The position numbers and the translations under genes were made by a program. A stretch of DNA of 64,000 nt from Listeria monocytogenes. GTDB taxonomy: Bacteria; Bacillota; Bacilli; Lactobacillales; Listeriaceae. The stretch spans positions 1,798,001 through 1,862,000 of the forward strand of contig NZ_LT906436.1 in NCBI RefSeq assembly GCF_900187225.1. Reading direction: 5' to 3'. This document shows positions 13,771 through 21,319 of the stretch, piece by piece (position 1 is the first letter of the stretch; every line of letters starts with the position of its first letter). The notes under the pieces are model-generated. The model did no database searches, had not been told where the DNA came from, and worked only from the letters and a program-made list of their open reading frames with translations.

Positions 13771-15003
13771 TTATTCTTTTTCTTCAAACAAACGAGCCAC
13801 TTCAATGATTACTTCTGTTGCTTTAACCATACTTTCTAATGCAACATATTCAAATTTACCGTGGAAGTTCTCTCCTCCACCAAAAATATTCGGCGTTGGT
13901 AGTCCTTTGTATGAAAGTTGAGCACCATCTGTCCCGCCGCGAATTGGACTGATTTTCGGTTCAATGTCTAGATTTCTCATCGCCGCACTGACGATATCCA
14001 CAATTTCTTTTACTGGTTCGATTTTTTCGCGCATATTGTAATATTGATCGTTCAGTTTTAATTCTACCGATCCTTCGCCGTATTTTTCTTCTAACTCTTT
14101 AGCGATACTAGCAATATGTGTTTTTCTTTCCACAAATTTCAAGTGATCGAAGTCGCGGATAATATAGTAGGATCTGGCTTGTTCTACGTCGCCGTTTAGG
14201 GAGATTAAATGATAAAAGCCTTCGTAATCTTCTGTGTACTCTGGTGCTTCGTCTTTTGGAATACGCGCATCGAATTCCATCGCCATTTTAACAGCATTAA
14301 CCATTTTGTTTTTGGCTGTACCAGGGTGAACACTATTACCTTTAAAAGTGATTTTGGCAGAAGCCGCGTTAAAACTTTCATATTCGAGTTCGCCAAGTGG
14401 GCCACCATCCATTGTATAAGCATATTTTGCGCCAAATGCTTCTACATCAAAACGTTCTGGGCCTCGGCCGATTTCTTCATCTGGTGTAAAAGCAATACGA
14501 ATTTTACCGTGTTTGATTTCGGGATGGTTAATTAAATGGTTCATTGCCACCATAATTTCGGTAATGCCAGCTTTGTCGTCTGCGCCAAGTAGCGTTGTTC
14601 CGTCAGTTGTGATTAGTGTTTTCCCTTTGTACCCAGCTAGTTCTGGAAATTGTTTTGGTGAAAGCACTACATTTAAGTCTTTGTTTAGAATGATATCTTT
14701 ACCATCATAATTTTCGTGAACTTGTGGTTGGACGTTTTTACCTGTTAAATCTGTTGCTGTATCTAAATGGGCTAAAAATCCGATTACTGGGACTTCTTTC
14801 GTTGAATTAGATGGAAGTGTTGCCATGACATAACCAAATTCGTCAACAGTGACTTCTTGCATTCCGATTTCTTTTAGTTCTGTAACGAGAATGTTTGCCA
14901 GTTCCATTTGACCTGGGGTTGTTGGACAAACTGTGCTTTCTTCATTCGATTGAGTATCTACTTTTACATATTTTGTAAATCGTTTTAATAGTTCTTCTTT
15001 CAT
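13771..15003 (-). CDS. pepT: Peptidase T (tripeptide aminopeptidase)
   Basis: PepT is a cytosolic dizinc enzyme of the M20B family that removes the N-terminal residue of tripeptides. The 410-residue chain shows the metal and catalytic set: His79 and Asp81 in AHLDTATD, Asp142 in GADDKAG, Glu176-Glu177 in TPDEEIG, then [12 protein letters not shown], and the last histidine in [10 protein letters not shown]. The ATG at 15003 has GGGAG 8 bases upstream; the frame is open 11 codons further but without a ribosome site. Confidence 0.97.
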   Translation of the reverse strand: MKEELLKRFTKYVKVDTQSNEESTVCPTTPGQMELANILVTELKEIGMQEVTVDEFGYVMATLPSNSTKEVPVIGFLAHLDTATDLTGKNVQPQVHENYDGKDIILNKDLNVVLSPKQFPELAGYKGKTLITTDGTTLLGADDKAGITEIMVAMNHLINHPEIKHGKIRIAFTPDEEIGRGPERFDVEAFGAKYAYTMDGGPLGELEYESFNAASAKITFKGNSVHPGTAKNKMVNAVKMAMEFDARIPKDEAPEYTEDYEGFYHLISLNGDVEQARSYYIIRDFDHLKFVERKTHIASIAKELEEKYGEGSVELKLNDQYYNMREKIEPVKEIVDIVSAAMRNLDIEPKISPIRGGTDGAQLSYKGLPTPNIFGGGENFHGKFEYVALESMVKATEVIIEVARLFEEKE

Positions 15004-15060
15004 TCCGACCACTCCCTTAAATTGATTCTTTTTCATTATAAACTTGATTTTCGAAAAATT

Positions 15061-15591
15061 CTATTCCTGACTGTCGAGTAGTGTTTTTAATTGAAGCGTC
15101 GTTCGCCAATTCCGCGTTGTCGTCAGGGCCATTTTATATTGACCAAGGAAAACTGGTAATTTTAAGGTGTGGATTTGGTTGGAGAAAACATGGACATAAA
15201 GGACGCGGCCAATTGCGATTACTTCGGCTTGGTCGTTTTTTTGTCTTGGGATATCAATATTTTCATTATAAAAAGCAGCCATCCAGCGTTCTTCTTCGCC
15301 AATTGTTTCTGGCGGAAATGGATTGTTTGCGATGATTTGCTTATAATTTTTTTCTGAAAATACGAATACATCAATAGTTAGTTCACATATCGCTTTGATT
15401 ACTTCCGTTATTTTCGCCGCTACTTCTGTTTCTGTTTGTAAAATAGAACTTAGTACGAGGTTCCCACTTTGGATATAAGTTACTACGTTTTGGAATCCCT
15501 CTTCTTCTAAAACCCCTTTTAAGTTTTTCATGTTCACTTTATTTTTTCCAGCAACGTTTACCGCTCTTAGTAAAGCGACGTAATTTCCCAT
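15061..15591 (-). CDS. DUF1697 family protein
   Basis: This 176-residue protein starts MGNYVALLRAVNVAGKN and contains FQNVVTYIQSGNLV and NPFP, the hallmarks of DUF1697. The family is widespread and its biochemical role is unknown. It sits between pepT and the exodeoxyribonuclease gene, which runs the other way. Family call is firm, function is not. Confidence 0.9.
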   Translation of the reverse strand: MGNYVALLRAVNVAGKNKVNMKNLKGVLEEEGFQNVVTYIQSGNLVLSSILQTETEVAAKITEVIKAICELTIDVFVFSEKNYKQIIANNPFPPETIGEEERWMAAFYNENIDIPRQKNDQAEVIAIGRVLYVHVFSNQIHTLKLPVFLGQYKMALTTTRNWRTTLQLKTLLDSQE

Positions 15592-15674
15592 CTATTTCCC
15601 TCCCAATCGTTTAACTACATTATAGCATGTGAATTACGTTATAATAGGACTATTAGTGATGGGAGGTTTTTTAG

Positions 15675-16430
15675 GTGAGATTAATTTCTTGGAATGTAAA
15701 TGGACTTCGAGCAGCTGTAAAAAAAGGCTTTTTGGAGTATTTTGAAGAAGTAGATGCAGATATTTTCTGTTTGCAAGAGACGAAATTGCAAGAAGGACAA
15801 ATTGAACTGGATTTACCTGCATATAAAGATTACTGGAATTATGCGGTGAAAAAAGGTTATTCAGGTACTGCGATTTTTACAAAAGTGGAGCCGTTATCGG
15901 TTCAATATGGTTTAGGTATTCCAGAGCATGATACAGAAGGCCGGGTTATCACACTTGAATTTGAGGAATTCTTTATGGTAACGGTTTACACCCCGAATTC
16001 GCAAGCGGAGTTGAAACGACTAGATTACCGAATGACGTTTGAGGATGCGATTTTGGAATATGTAAAGAACCTAGATAAAACAAAACCTGTTGTGCTTTGT
16101 GGCGATTTGAATGTTGCGCATGAGGAAATTGATTTAAAAAACCCGAAGACAAATCGTAAAAATGCCGGATTCTCAGATGAGGAACGCGCGAAATTTTCTG
16201 CATTTTTAGACGCTGGATTTATTGATAGTTTCCGTTATTTTTATCCAGATTTGACCGATGCTTATTCTTGGTGGTCTTACCGAATGAACGCGCGTGCTAG
16301 GAATACTGGTTGGCGGATTGATTATTTTGTTGTTTCGGAGCGTTTGAAAGATAAATTAGTGGATGCCAAAATTCATGCGGATGTGCTTGGTTCGGATCAT
16401 TGTCCAGTTGAGCTAGAACTTAATTTATAA
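15675..16430 (+). CDS. exoA: Exodeoxyribonuclease III / AP endonuclease
   Basis: This 251-residue enzyme of the exonuclease-endonuclease-phosphatase fold cuts DNA at abasic sites and removes 3' blocks in base excision repair. Visible active-site parts are WNVNGLR (6-12), Glu35 in QETKLQ (Mg binding), GDLNVAH in the middle and the final SDHCPV with Asp241-His242. The start is GTG with GGGAGG 8 bases upstream. Called exoA after Bacillus; also named xth. Confidence 0.96.
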   Translation: MRLISWNVNGLRAAVKKGFLEYFEEVDADIFCLQETKLQEGQIELDLPAYKDYWNYAVKKGYSGTAIFTKVEPLSVQYGLGIPEHDTEGRVITLEFEEFFMVTVYTPNSQAELKRLDYRMTFEDAILEYVKNLDKTKPVVLCGDLNVAHEEIDLKNPKTNRKNAGFSDEERAKFSAFLDAGFIDSFRYFYPDLTDAYSWWSYRMNARARNTGWRIDYFVVSERLKDKLVDAKIHADVLGSDHCPVELELNL

Positions 16431-16432
16431 CA

Positions 16433-16466
16433 TAAAAAATCCTCACTCCAAAGAGTGAGGATTTTT
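16433..16466. terminator. Bidirectional terminator between exoA and rplT
   Basis: AAAATCCTCACTC and GAGTGAGGATTTT form a 13-bp stem with a CAAA loop; A/T runs on both sides serve both converging transcripts. Confidence 0.93.
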
Positions 16467-16469
16467 GAA

Positions 16470-16829
16470 TTATTTAGCTAATGCTTTTTTTGCTGAATCA
16501 GCAAGTGTGTTGAATGATGCGATATCATTAACTGCTAAGTCTGCAAGCATTTTACGGTTAATATCAATACCAGCTAATTTTAAGCCGTGCATTAATTTGC
16601 TGTAAGAAAGATCTTGCATACGAGCTGCCGCATTGATACGTGCGATCCATAATCTACGGAAATCACGTTTCTTTTGACGACGATCTCTATAAGCATATTG
16701 GTAAGATTTCATTACCGCTTGGTTAGCTACTTTGAATAATAAATGTTTAGAGCCGTAATACCCTTTGGCTAATTTAACTATCTTTTTACGACGTTTGCGT
16801 GTTACTGTTCCGCCTTTTACGCGTGGCAT
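16470..16829 (-). CDS. rplT: 50S ribosomal protein L20
   Basis: L20 is a 23S-binding assembly protein of the large subunit and, in Bacillus, the repressor of its own operon. The 119-residue, strongly basic chain has the N-terminal [27 protein letters not shown] extension and the [11 protein letters not shown] helix of the globular part. Third gene of infC-rpmI-rplT, 39 bases after rpmI. Confidence 0.98.
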   Translation of the reverse strand: MPRVKGGTVTRKRRKKIVKLAKGYYGSKHLLFKVANQAVMKSYQYAYRDRRQKKRDFRRLWIARINAAARMQDLSYSKLMHGLKLAGIDINRKMLADLAVNDIASFNTLADSAKKALAK

Positions 16830-16868
16830 ATTGTCTACCTCCTAGAATTTACAAAAATGTTGTTTCTC

Positions 16869-17069
16869 TTATTTCATTTTAGCGACCATTTGACGAATAC
16901 GTTTGAAGTCGCCAGCTGATACCATTGCTGATTTACGCAATTTACGTTTTTGTTTTTGGGATTTGTTAGCGAACATATGGCTAGTGAAGCCGTGTCTGCG
17001 TTTTAATTTTCCAGATCCTGTTCTCTTGAAACGTTTAGCGGAACCGCGGTGGGTTTTCATTTTTGGCAT
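16869..17069 (-). CDS. rpmI: 50S ribosomal protein L35
   Basis: The 66-residue basic protein begins [20 protein letters not shown], the standard L35 start, and contains [15 protein letters not shown]. It binds 23S rRNA in the large subunit. Preceded by AGGAGG and 21 bases after infC. Confidence 0.98.
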   Translation of the reverse strand: MPKMKTHRGSAKRFKRTGSGKLKRRHGFTSHMFANKSQKQKRKLRKSAMVSAGDFKRIRQMVAKMK

Positions 17070-17090
17070 GAATTTTTCCTCCTCAAAACT

Positions 17091-17606
17091 TTACTTTTCA
17101 TGAAGTGGTGCTAGGACTAAGAACATCGAACGTCCGTCCATTTTTGGTCTTTGCTCAATTGTACAAAGGTCTTCGCACGCTTTTGCAAAACGGTCAAGCA
17201 CCTTCTGACCGATTTCTTTGTGTGTAATGGCACGGCCTTTAAAACGGATAGAGCATTTTACTTTATCGCCTTTTTCAAGGAATTTACGTGCATTACGTAG
17301 CTTCGTATCGAAGTCATGTTCGTCAATCGTTGGACTTAAACGAACTTCTTTCATCACGATGACTTTTTGGTTCTTACGGGCTTCTTTATCTTTCTTCTGT
17401 TGTTCAAAACGGAATTTACCGTAGTCCATGATACGAGCTACTGGCGGTTTCGCTGTTGGAGCAACAAGCACTAGATCAAGATTAGCCTTTTCAGCAATTT
17501 GAAGCGCATCGATTTTACTCTTCACGCCTAATTGTTCACCGTCTTGGTCGATCAATCTTACTTCACGTGCACGAATCCCATCGTTTACCAACATGTCTTT
17601 GCTAAT
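17091..17606 (-). CDS. infC: Translation initiation factor IF-3 (AUU start)
   Basis: IF-3 keeps subunits apart and checks the start codon and initiator tRNA on the 30S subunit. The protein has two domains joined by a lysine-rich linker: N-terminal [12 protein letters not shown] and [12 protein letters not shown], then C-terminal [18 protein letters not shown] and [21 protein letters not shown] lies 7 bases before an ATT codon at 17606, giving 171 residues starting SKDMLVNDG after the initiator. The next ATG, four codons on, has no suitable ribosome site. An AUU start is the known self-control device of infC. An upstream extension of the open frame runs through the leader and is not translated. 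Confidence 0.93.
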   Translation of the reverse strand: MSKDMLVNDGIRAREVRLIDQDGEQLGVKSKIDALQIAEKANLDLVLVAPTAKPPVARIMDYGKFRFEQQKKDKEARKNQKVIVMKEVRLSPTIDEHDFDTKLRNARKFLEKGDKVKCSIRFKGRAITHKEIGQKVLDRFAKACEDLCTIEQRPKMDGRSMFLVLAPLHEK

Positions 17607-17660
17607 GGTGAGCCACCTCCACTTAATTTTGTTACAACAAGATAGAAAATAGCTGTTCAA

Positions 17661-17842
17661 ATCTGCGGCCTGCTAACTCATTCGTTCGGAGGCCATAAAA
17701 AAACGGGCTGCTTTTCAGCAATCCCGCACATTCAAAATCGCGTAAGCTACGCGACGAAAGTTTGAATTTTTTGCCTGAAAACGTTCGTGTTAACGAGGCG
17801 AGAAGCGGGTTGCTTCTTCTTTCTTGTTTAATAACCTTATTT
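17661..17842 (-). ncRNA. L20-type leader with transcription attenuator
   Basis: About 180-230 bases of structured leader separate the infC promoter from the gene. It ends in an intrinsic terminator (17695-17726) and contains another pairable segment, GGCCTCC..GGCC, just after it. In Bacillus, the infC-rpmI-rplT leader is terminated when L20 binds. Position and architecture match; the exact L20 site was not derived. Confidence 0.72.
17695..17726 (-). terminator. Attenuator hairpin in the infC leader
   Basis: CGGGATTGCTG and AGCAGCCCG pair on the minus strand and are followed by seven T, about 90 bases before the infC start. This is a full terminator inside a leader. Confidence 0.88.
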
Positions 17843-17871
17843 ACTATATCATATGGAGTTTTTGGTGTCAA
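17843..17871 (-). promoter_or_regulatory. Promoter of infC-rpmI-rplT
   Basis: TTGACA (17871-17866), a 17-base spacer and TATAGT (17848-17843). Confidence 0.9.
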
Positions 17872-17965
17872 GGTGAATTGTAAATAAAATAGTTTCTTCA
17901 TCTCTTGGTAACCTTATACGAATAAACGTTCTTTTTGTCAAGAGATAATTAAGACTTACATATTT

Positions 17966-17995
17966 AAAAAGCTCTCATGATTATACGAGAGCTCA
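17966..17995 (-). terminator. inlC terminator
   Basis: AGCTCTC and GAGAGCT pair around a 10-base loop, followed by TTTTTAAAT on the minus strand, just after the inlC stop. Confidence 0.88.
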
Positions 17996-18018
17996 AAGTA
18001 TACAGGTGTGCACAAGTC

Positions 18019-18912
18019 CTAATTCTTGATAGGTTGTGTAACTGTTCCATCAAATATAGCCTCAGTCTCCCCAACGTTTATATATTCGCTAAACTTATAG
18101 CTTACTTCATCTGTATAAACTGGCAATTCCCACAGGACACAACCATCTACATAACTCCCACCATTACTGATGTAATATGGAGATATCCATCTTCCATCTG
18201 GGTCTTTGACAGTATTTGTTATATACAATTCTGGTTGGTATTTTACTGGTTCATTCACACATTTCTGACCAGTTAAATCTATCCAGTTAACTTTCTTCAA
18301 TCTAGTTAGTCCACCTGTATTTGTTATTTCATTACCATGCAAATCTAATACCTCTAGTTTTGATAAAAAACCAAGCATCACAATACTTTTTAGCTTATTA
18401 TTACGAATAGATAAGATTTCTAGATTTTTCAAATGAATAAGCGAATCAGTATCTCTGAGTTCGTTGTTATCTAAAAACAAGCGAGATAAACAAGCACTTG
18501 GAATTCCGTTTAAATTTTTCAGTCTGTTTCTATTCACAGATAGCTCTTCTAACTTAGTTAGATCCTTTAAAGGACTAAGGTCACTTATTTGATTATGGGA
18601 TAGATGAAGTTCTTTTAAATTAGTGAAAAATTGCATTCCCGCAAGAGATTGAATGTTGCTATTATCTCCATTGAAATTTTGTACTCCAGATAGTTCCTTT
18701 TGTGATACAAGGTCTGTAACACTTTGCTTCCCTAAATTTTGTTTCACTGCATTCGCTAGGCCGGGATCTGGAAAAACTTGGTTAATAGGCGTTGGTCGTT
18801 GAATACTCTCAGCTTGTACTTTTGTTCCAGAACCCATATTAATGCACAGACCTACAATTAACACTAGCATTGCTATTACTGCATTTTGTAACCAATTATT
18901 TTTTTTCAACAT
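18019..18912 (-). CDS. inlC: Internalin C (secreted leucine-rich repeat virulence protein)
   Basis: InlC is a small secreted internalin. It is known to bind human Tuba, easing cell-to-cell spread, and IKK-alpha, dampening NF-kB. The 297-residue chain has a signal peptide (about 1-34, ending KVQA), an internalin cap (PINQVFPDPGLANAVKQ), about five leucine-rich repeats of the LxxLxLxxNxIxxLxPL kind (about 75-185), and a C-terminal Ig-like domain (about 200-297). No LPXTG anchor is present, so it is released. The ATG at 18912 has AAGGAG 7 bases upstream; the frame is open 22 codons further but that part is leader. A PrfA box lies upstream. It sits as a single transcription unit between two ribosomal-protein operons. 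Confidence 0.98.
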   Translation of the reverse strand: MLKKNNWLQNAVIAMLVLIVGLCINMGSGTKVQAESIQRPTPINQVFPDPGLANAVKQNLGKQSVTDLVSQKELSGVQNFNGDNSNIQSLAGMQFFTNLKELHLSHNQISDLSPLKDLTKLEELSVNRNRLKNLNGIPSACLSRLFLDNNELRDTDSLIHLKNLEILSIRNNKLKSIVMLGFLSKLEVLDLHGNEITNTGGLTRLKKVNWIDLTGQKCVNEPVKYQPELYITNTVKDPDGRWISPYYISNGGSYVDGCVLWELPVYTDEVSYKFSEYINVGETEAIFDGTVTQPIKN

Positions 18913-18971
18913 TCTCCACTCCTTAAAAATAAATTTAGAAACACAAAAGAGGATTTTCATATACTTCCTAT

Positions 18972-18988
18972 TTAACAAACGCTGTTAA
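18972..18988. promoter_or_regulatory. Second PrfA-like palindrome in the inlC leader
   Basis: TTAACA and TGTTAA, both full half-sites of the PrfA consensus, are 5 bases apart instead of 2. It lies downstream of the expected transcription start. It could be a relic, a weak site or an RNA hairpin. Function unproven. Confidence 0.4.
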
Positions 18989-19015
18989 CCTTTTTATGTC
19001 CCTTTGTATACTTAT

Positions 19016-19021
19016 ATGTTA
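19016..19021 (-). promoter_or_regulatory. -10 box of the PrfA-dependent inlC promoter
   Basis: TAACAT on the minus strand lies 22 bases after the PrfA box, the spacing expected of PrfA-activated promoters. The start point would be near 19009, giving a leader of about 97 bases. Confidence 0.8.
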
Positions 19022-19043
19022 GCAAAAATAAGAGATGTTTAAA

Positions 19044-19057
19044 TTAACAAGCGTTAA
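19044..19057 (-). promoter_or_regulatory. PrfA box of inlC
   Basis: TTAACGCTTGTTAA on the minus strand is a 14-bp palindrome with two mismatched positions against the consensus TTAACANNTGTTAA, and it agrees with the known inlC operator. PrfA is the master virulence activator of Listeria. Confidence 0.92.
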
Positions 19058-19160
19058 TAATAATCGAAAATCAGTAAATTTTCCAAAACATGTTCTACCT
19101 TCCTTGTTGTCTGCTATTCCAAATTGTCTCACATGGCTTCATTCGTCGTATTTTTTGCAT

Positions 19161-19188
19161 AAAAAAAGCCTCGTTTGACAAGGCTTTT
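19161..19188 (-). terminator. Terminator after the 35-residue ORF
   Basis: AAGCCTTGTC and GACGAGGCTT-like arms (AGCCT/AGGCT core) pair, followed by seven T on the minus strand. It follows the stop of the small ORF directly and supports that ORF being part of a real transcript. Confidence 0.85.
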
Positions 19189-19191
19189 TTT

Positions 19192-19299
19192 CTATTTATT
19201 TGCAATTTTTCTCAATAAGTATAAGAAGTAAACTACTGCCGCAACAATGGCTAATCTTGAAACTACATATATGAAACCCCAAAAATCAGCTGCCCCCAT
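19192..19299 (-). CDS. Predicted 35-residue single-span membrane peptide
   Basis: The ORF begins MGAADFWGFIYVVSRLAIV and ends YLLRKIANK. It is one hydrophobic helix (about 8-27) with a basic tail. A GAGAGTGAGGTG ribosome site precedes the ATG, which lies 1 base after the stop of the decayed gene upstream, and a strong terminator follows the stop. I do not know this peptide. Its layout (tiny, one membrane span, basic end) resembles small membrane regulators or type I toxins, but nothing else supports either role. Confidence 0.55.
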   Translation of the reverse strand: MGAADFWGFIYVVSRLAIVAAVVYFLYLLRKIANK

Positions 19300-19300
19300 A

Positions 19301-19660
19301 TTACACCTCACTCTCCAAGTATTTATAACTATGTACTATTCTTCCTTGTTTTTTCTTTTTGTCTAATGAAGTTAACTTTATTGTACTTCTTAATTCAAAG
19401 TATCTTTTTGAACCATACGCTTGTATAGTATACCATCCCGCGCCATTTAAGTCATACCCAACTTTCTGCGCATATTTATCTGTCGTTTTAGTTTTAGCGG
19501 AATCTACTTTCTATGCCGCAGTACCCCAAGTCCCCAGCTTCGAAGTGTAACGTATAGCTAGCCCATTATTATTAATTGTATAATGGTTTGACAAAACTAT
19601 TTTCCCGATTGGAACATCTCCACTTTTGTAAGTAAAAACGAAAGGTAAAAATTTCGCAAT
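19301..19660 (-). pseudogene. Remnant of an unknown gene broken by an in-frame stop
   Basis: On the minus strand one frame can be read from 19660 to the stop at 19301 except for a single TAG near 19515. Reading through gives GDVPIGKIVLSNHYTINNNG and RYTSKLGTWGTAA, the stop, then KVDSAKTKTTDKYAQKVGYD, GAGWYTIQAYGSKRYFELR and a lysine-rich end. The composition looks like a beta-rich secreted domain, but no signal peptide or start codon with ribosome site remains, so the 5' part seems lost. TAG differs by one base from CAG. I do not recognise the family. It probably marks an old insertion at the inlC locus. Confidence 0.6.
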
Positions 19661-19685
19661 TTAGCATTCTAATTCCAAATAAAAC

Positions 19686-19713
19686 AAAAACCCTTGATTT
19701 CTCAAGGGTTTCA
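19686..19713 (-). terminator. rplS terminator
   Basis: AACCCTTGAG and CTCAAGGGTT-type arms (minus: ACCCTTGA/TCAAGGGT) are followed by TTTTTGTTTT, 12 bases after the rplS stop. Confidence 0.9.
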
Positions 19714-19725
19714 GCCGTTAAATGA

Positions 19726-20070
19726 TTAACGAATTTCTTTAATACGAGCCGCTTTACCACGTAGGTTACGTAGATAGTAAAGTTTCGCACGACGTACTTT
19801 ACCACGACGGATAACTTCTAATTTTGCGATACGTGGAGTATGTACTGGGAAAGTACGTTCCACGCCAACACTGTTAGAAATTTTACGAACAGTGAAAGTT
19901 TCGCTGATTCCAGCTCCGCGACGTTTGATTACAACGCCTTCGAATAATTGGATACGTTCGCGAGTACCTTCGACTACTTTCGCATGTACACGTACAGTAT
20001 CACCCGGACGGAAATTTGGAACATCTGGGTTTAGTTGACTTTTTGTGATTTCATCAATCAGTTTGTTCAT
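19726..20070 (-). CDS. rplS: 50S ribosomal protein L19
   Basis: L19 lies at the 30S-50S interface. The 114-residue chain begins [13 protein letters not shown] and contains [36 protein letters not shown] and the C-terminal RRAKLYYLR, all standard for L19. The ATG at 20070 has AAGGAGAG upstream; the longer open frame upstream runs through a structured leader. It has its own promoter and terminator and is separated here from trmD. Confidence 0.97.
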
Positions 20071-20150
20071 GTTTTTCTCTCCTTCCAACAAACATTCATT
20101 CATATTAATAATGAAGCGGAATATCGTTATCAGACTGGTCTCTCCAGTCA
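20071..20150 (-). ncRNA. Putative L19 leader
   Basis: The rplS leader of about 85 bases contains hairpin GACTGG-AGAGA-CCAGTC (20133-20149) and a second pairable segment TTCATT..AATGAA near the ribosome site. A self-regulatory L19 leader is known in low-GC Gram-positives; assignment is by position and hairpin layout only. Confidence 0.5.
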
Positions 20151-20158
20151 CCTTATTT

Positions 20159-20187
20159 AGGTTACCATAAACTAGTTTCGCTGTAAA
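20159..20187 (-). promoter_or_regulatory. rplS promoter
   Basis: TTTACA (20187-20182), 17-base spacer and TAACCT (20164-20159). Confidence 0.75.
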
Positions 20188-20220
20188 GTTTTTTTCTTAC
20201 TTTTTCTTTGATAAAAAAGC

Positions 20221-20251
20221 TTGACCTTGGAGTATGGTTTAATGTTACCTT
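20221..20251 (+). promoter_or_regulatory. MerR-type promoter region
   Basis: TTGACCTTGGAGT followed by a long spacer is the usual look of promoters bound by AdhR/NmlR-like MerR regulators; TACCTT lies 19 bases after TTGACC, the stretched spacing these regulators need. The right half of the operator is weak, so autoregulation is inferred. Confidence 0.5.
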
Positions 20252-20277
20252 TAGTATATCAAATGGAGGTGTCAGAT

Positions 20278-20712
20278 ATGGAACAATGGACGGTAAAAGA
20301 AATGGCTGCTTATGTGGGGATTTCAGCGGATACATTACGATATTATGAAAAAAACAAAATAATTGTACCTAATCGGCTGGAAAACGGGTATCGTGTGTAT
20401 AACACGGAACATCTATTAGAATTAAAGTTTATTTTAGTAATGAAATATGCCCGATTTTCTCTTTCTGAAATAAAATTGATGATGGAATGGTTGAGAAGCG
20501 AGCCTTCTGTTGCTTGTAATACGGCATCAAAAGAGTTACTTGCGCTTAAAGCCGCGGAAATCAAACAGACGATTGCGCATTATACGAAAATCGCTGCTCT
20601 TTTAGAAGAATTGCCGCAAATTGACGAGGTCCAAGATTACAGCACTGTCCAAAAAGATGTTAACACTTTTGTCGAACATATTTTCACTGACATCAGAAAG
20701 GATGGATTCTAA
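20278..20712 (+). CDS. MerR-family transcriptional regulator
   Basis: The 144-residue protein begins MEQWTVKEMAAYVGISADTL and has the MerR winged-helix (about 5-70: LRYYEKNKII, NGYRVY, LKFILVMKYARFSLSEIK) followed by a coiled-coil dimer helix and a short C-terminal effector part without the metal-binding cysteine set (one Cys in VACNTA). GGAGGTG lies 7 bases before the ATG. It ends 1 base into the oxidoreductase gene and probably controls the three-gene operon in response to an electrophile or redox signal, by analogy with AdhR-like regulators. Confidence 0.9.
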   Translation: MEQWTVKEMAAYVGISADTLRYYEKNKIIVPNRLENGYRVYNTEHLLELKFILVMKYARFSLSEIKLMMEWLRSEPSVACNTASKELLALKAAEIKQTIAHYTKIAALLEELPQIDEVQDYSTVQKDVNTFVEHIFTDIRKDGF

Positions 20713-21299
20713 TGGCTAAGGTTGTGGCAATTATTGGTGATCCACGAGAAAAAGGTACATCAAGGGATTTATTTCAGAAGTATTTGGCATTTTTTCAAGA
20801 ACACCCAACAATCGAAGTGAAAATCTATGATATTCGCGAATTAGCTTTTGACCCTAATTTACCTGAAGGCTATCGTACTGAGCAGACACCTGAAATAATT
20901 GCGCTTAAAAATGATGTTCATTCCGCTGATTTACTTCTATTTTCTTATCCAGTTTGGTGGTTTAACGTTCCGGCTGTCTTGAAAGGTGTCATTGATCATT
21001 TATTTTGGCGTGGGGAGAGCTATAGTTTTAAAGATAAAAAATATTTCCTTACTGGACCTTGGCGAAAAAAACGAGCGCGGTTGATTTATACGATTGGCGG
21101 AATGGAAATACAGCATCGTCTTTTCGGTCGTCCAGCACTTACTGCCTTACGCTATCCTTTATGGATGAGCGGCGTGTTTTCAGTGAAGGTCACTTCGATT
21201 GATCGACTAGATCTTTCTATTAGAAGAACCGATAACTACTATAATAAAAAAGTTACTCATGCAGCAAAAAAAGATATTCAATTCTTGCTAAAAAAGTAA
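20712..21299 (+). CDS. NAD(P)H-dependent flavodoxin-fold oxidoreductase
   Basis: The 195-residue protein fits the flavodoxin-2 (quinone reductase / KefF-MdaB-like) family: N-terminal VVAIIGDPREKGTSRDLF phosphate loop for FMN or FAD, FSYPVWWFNVPAVLKGVIDHLF in the middle, and TIGG near the C-terminal third. Such enzymes reduce quinones or nitro compounds by two electrons. It is the second gene of the MerR operon, overlapping the regulator gene. Substrate unknown. Confidence 0.88.
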   Translation: MAKVVAIIGDPREKGTSRDLFQKYLAFFQEHPTIEVKIYDIRELAFDPNLPEGYRTEQTPEIIALKNDVHSADLLLFSYPVWWFNVPAVLKGVIDHLFWRGESYSFKDKKYFLTGPWRKKRARLIYTIGGMEIQHRLFGRPALTALRYPLWMSGVFSVKVTSIDRLDLSIRRTDNYYNKKVTHAAKKDIQFLLKK

Positions 21300-21319
21300 T
21301 TTAGAAAGAAGGTTATTGT

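Noticed and set aside
17632..17901. 89-residue minus-strand open frame upstream of infC
   Set aside because: It spans the infC promoter and attenuator; no ribosome site.
18913..18978. 22-codon N-terminal extension of inlC
   Set aside because: The internal ATG has a strong ribosome site and starts a classical signal peptide; the extension belongs to the leader.
19359..19550. 63-residue plus-strand open frame in the inlC-rplS interval
   Set aside because: It is antisense to the gene remnant, whose minus-strand reading gives a more protein-like sequence.
20071..20151. 27-codon N-terminal extension of rplS
   Set aside because: It runs through the leader hairpin; L19 begins MNKLIDEI after AAGGAGAG.
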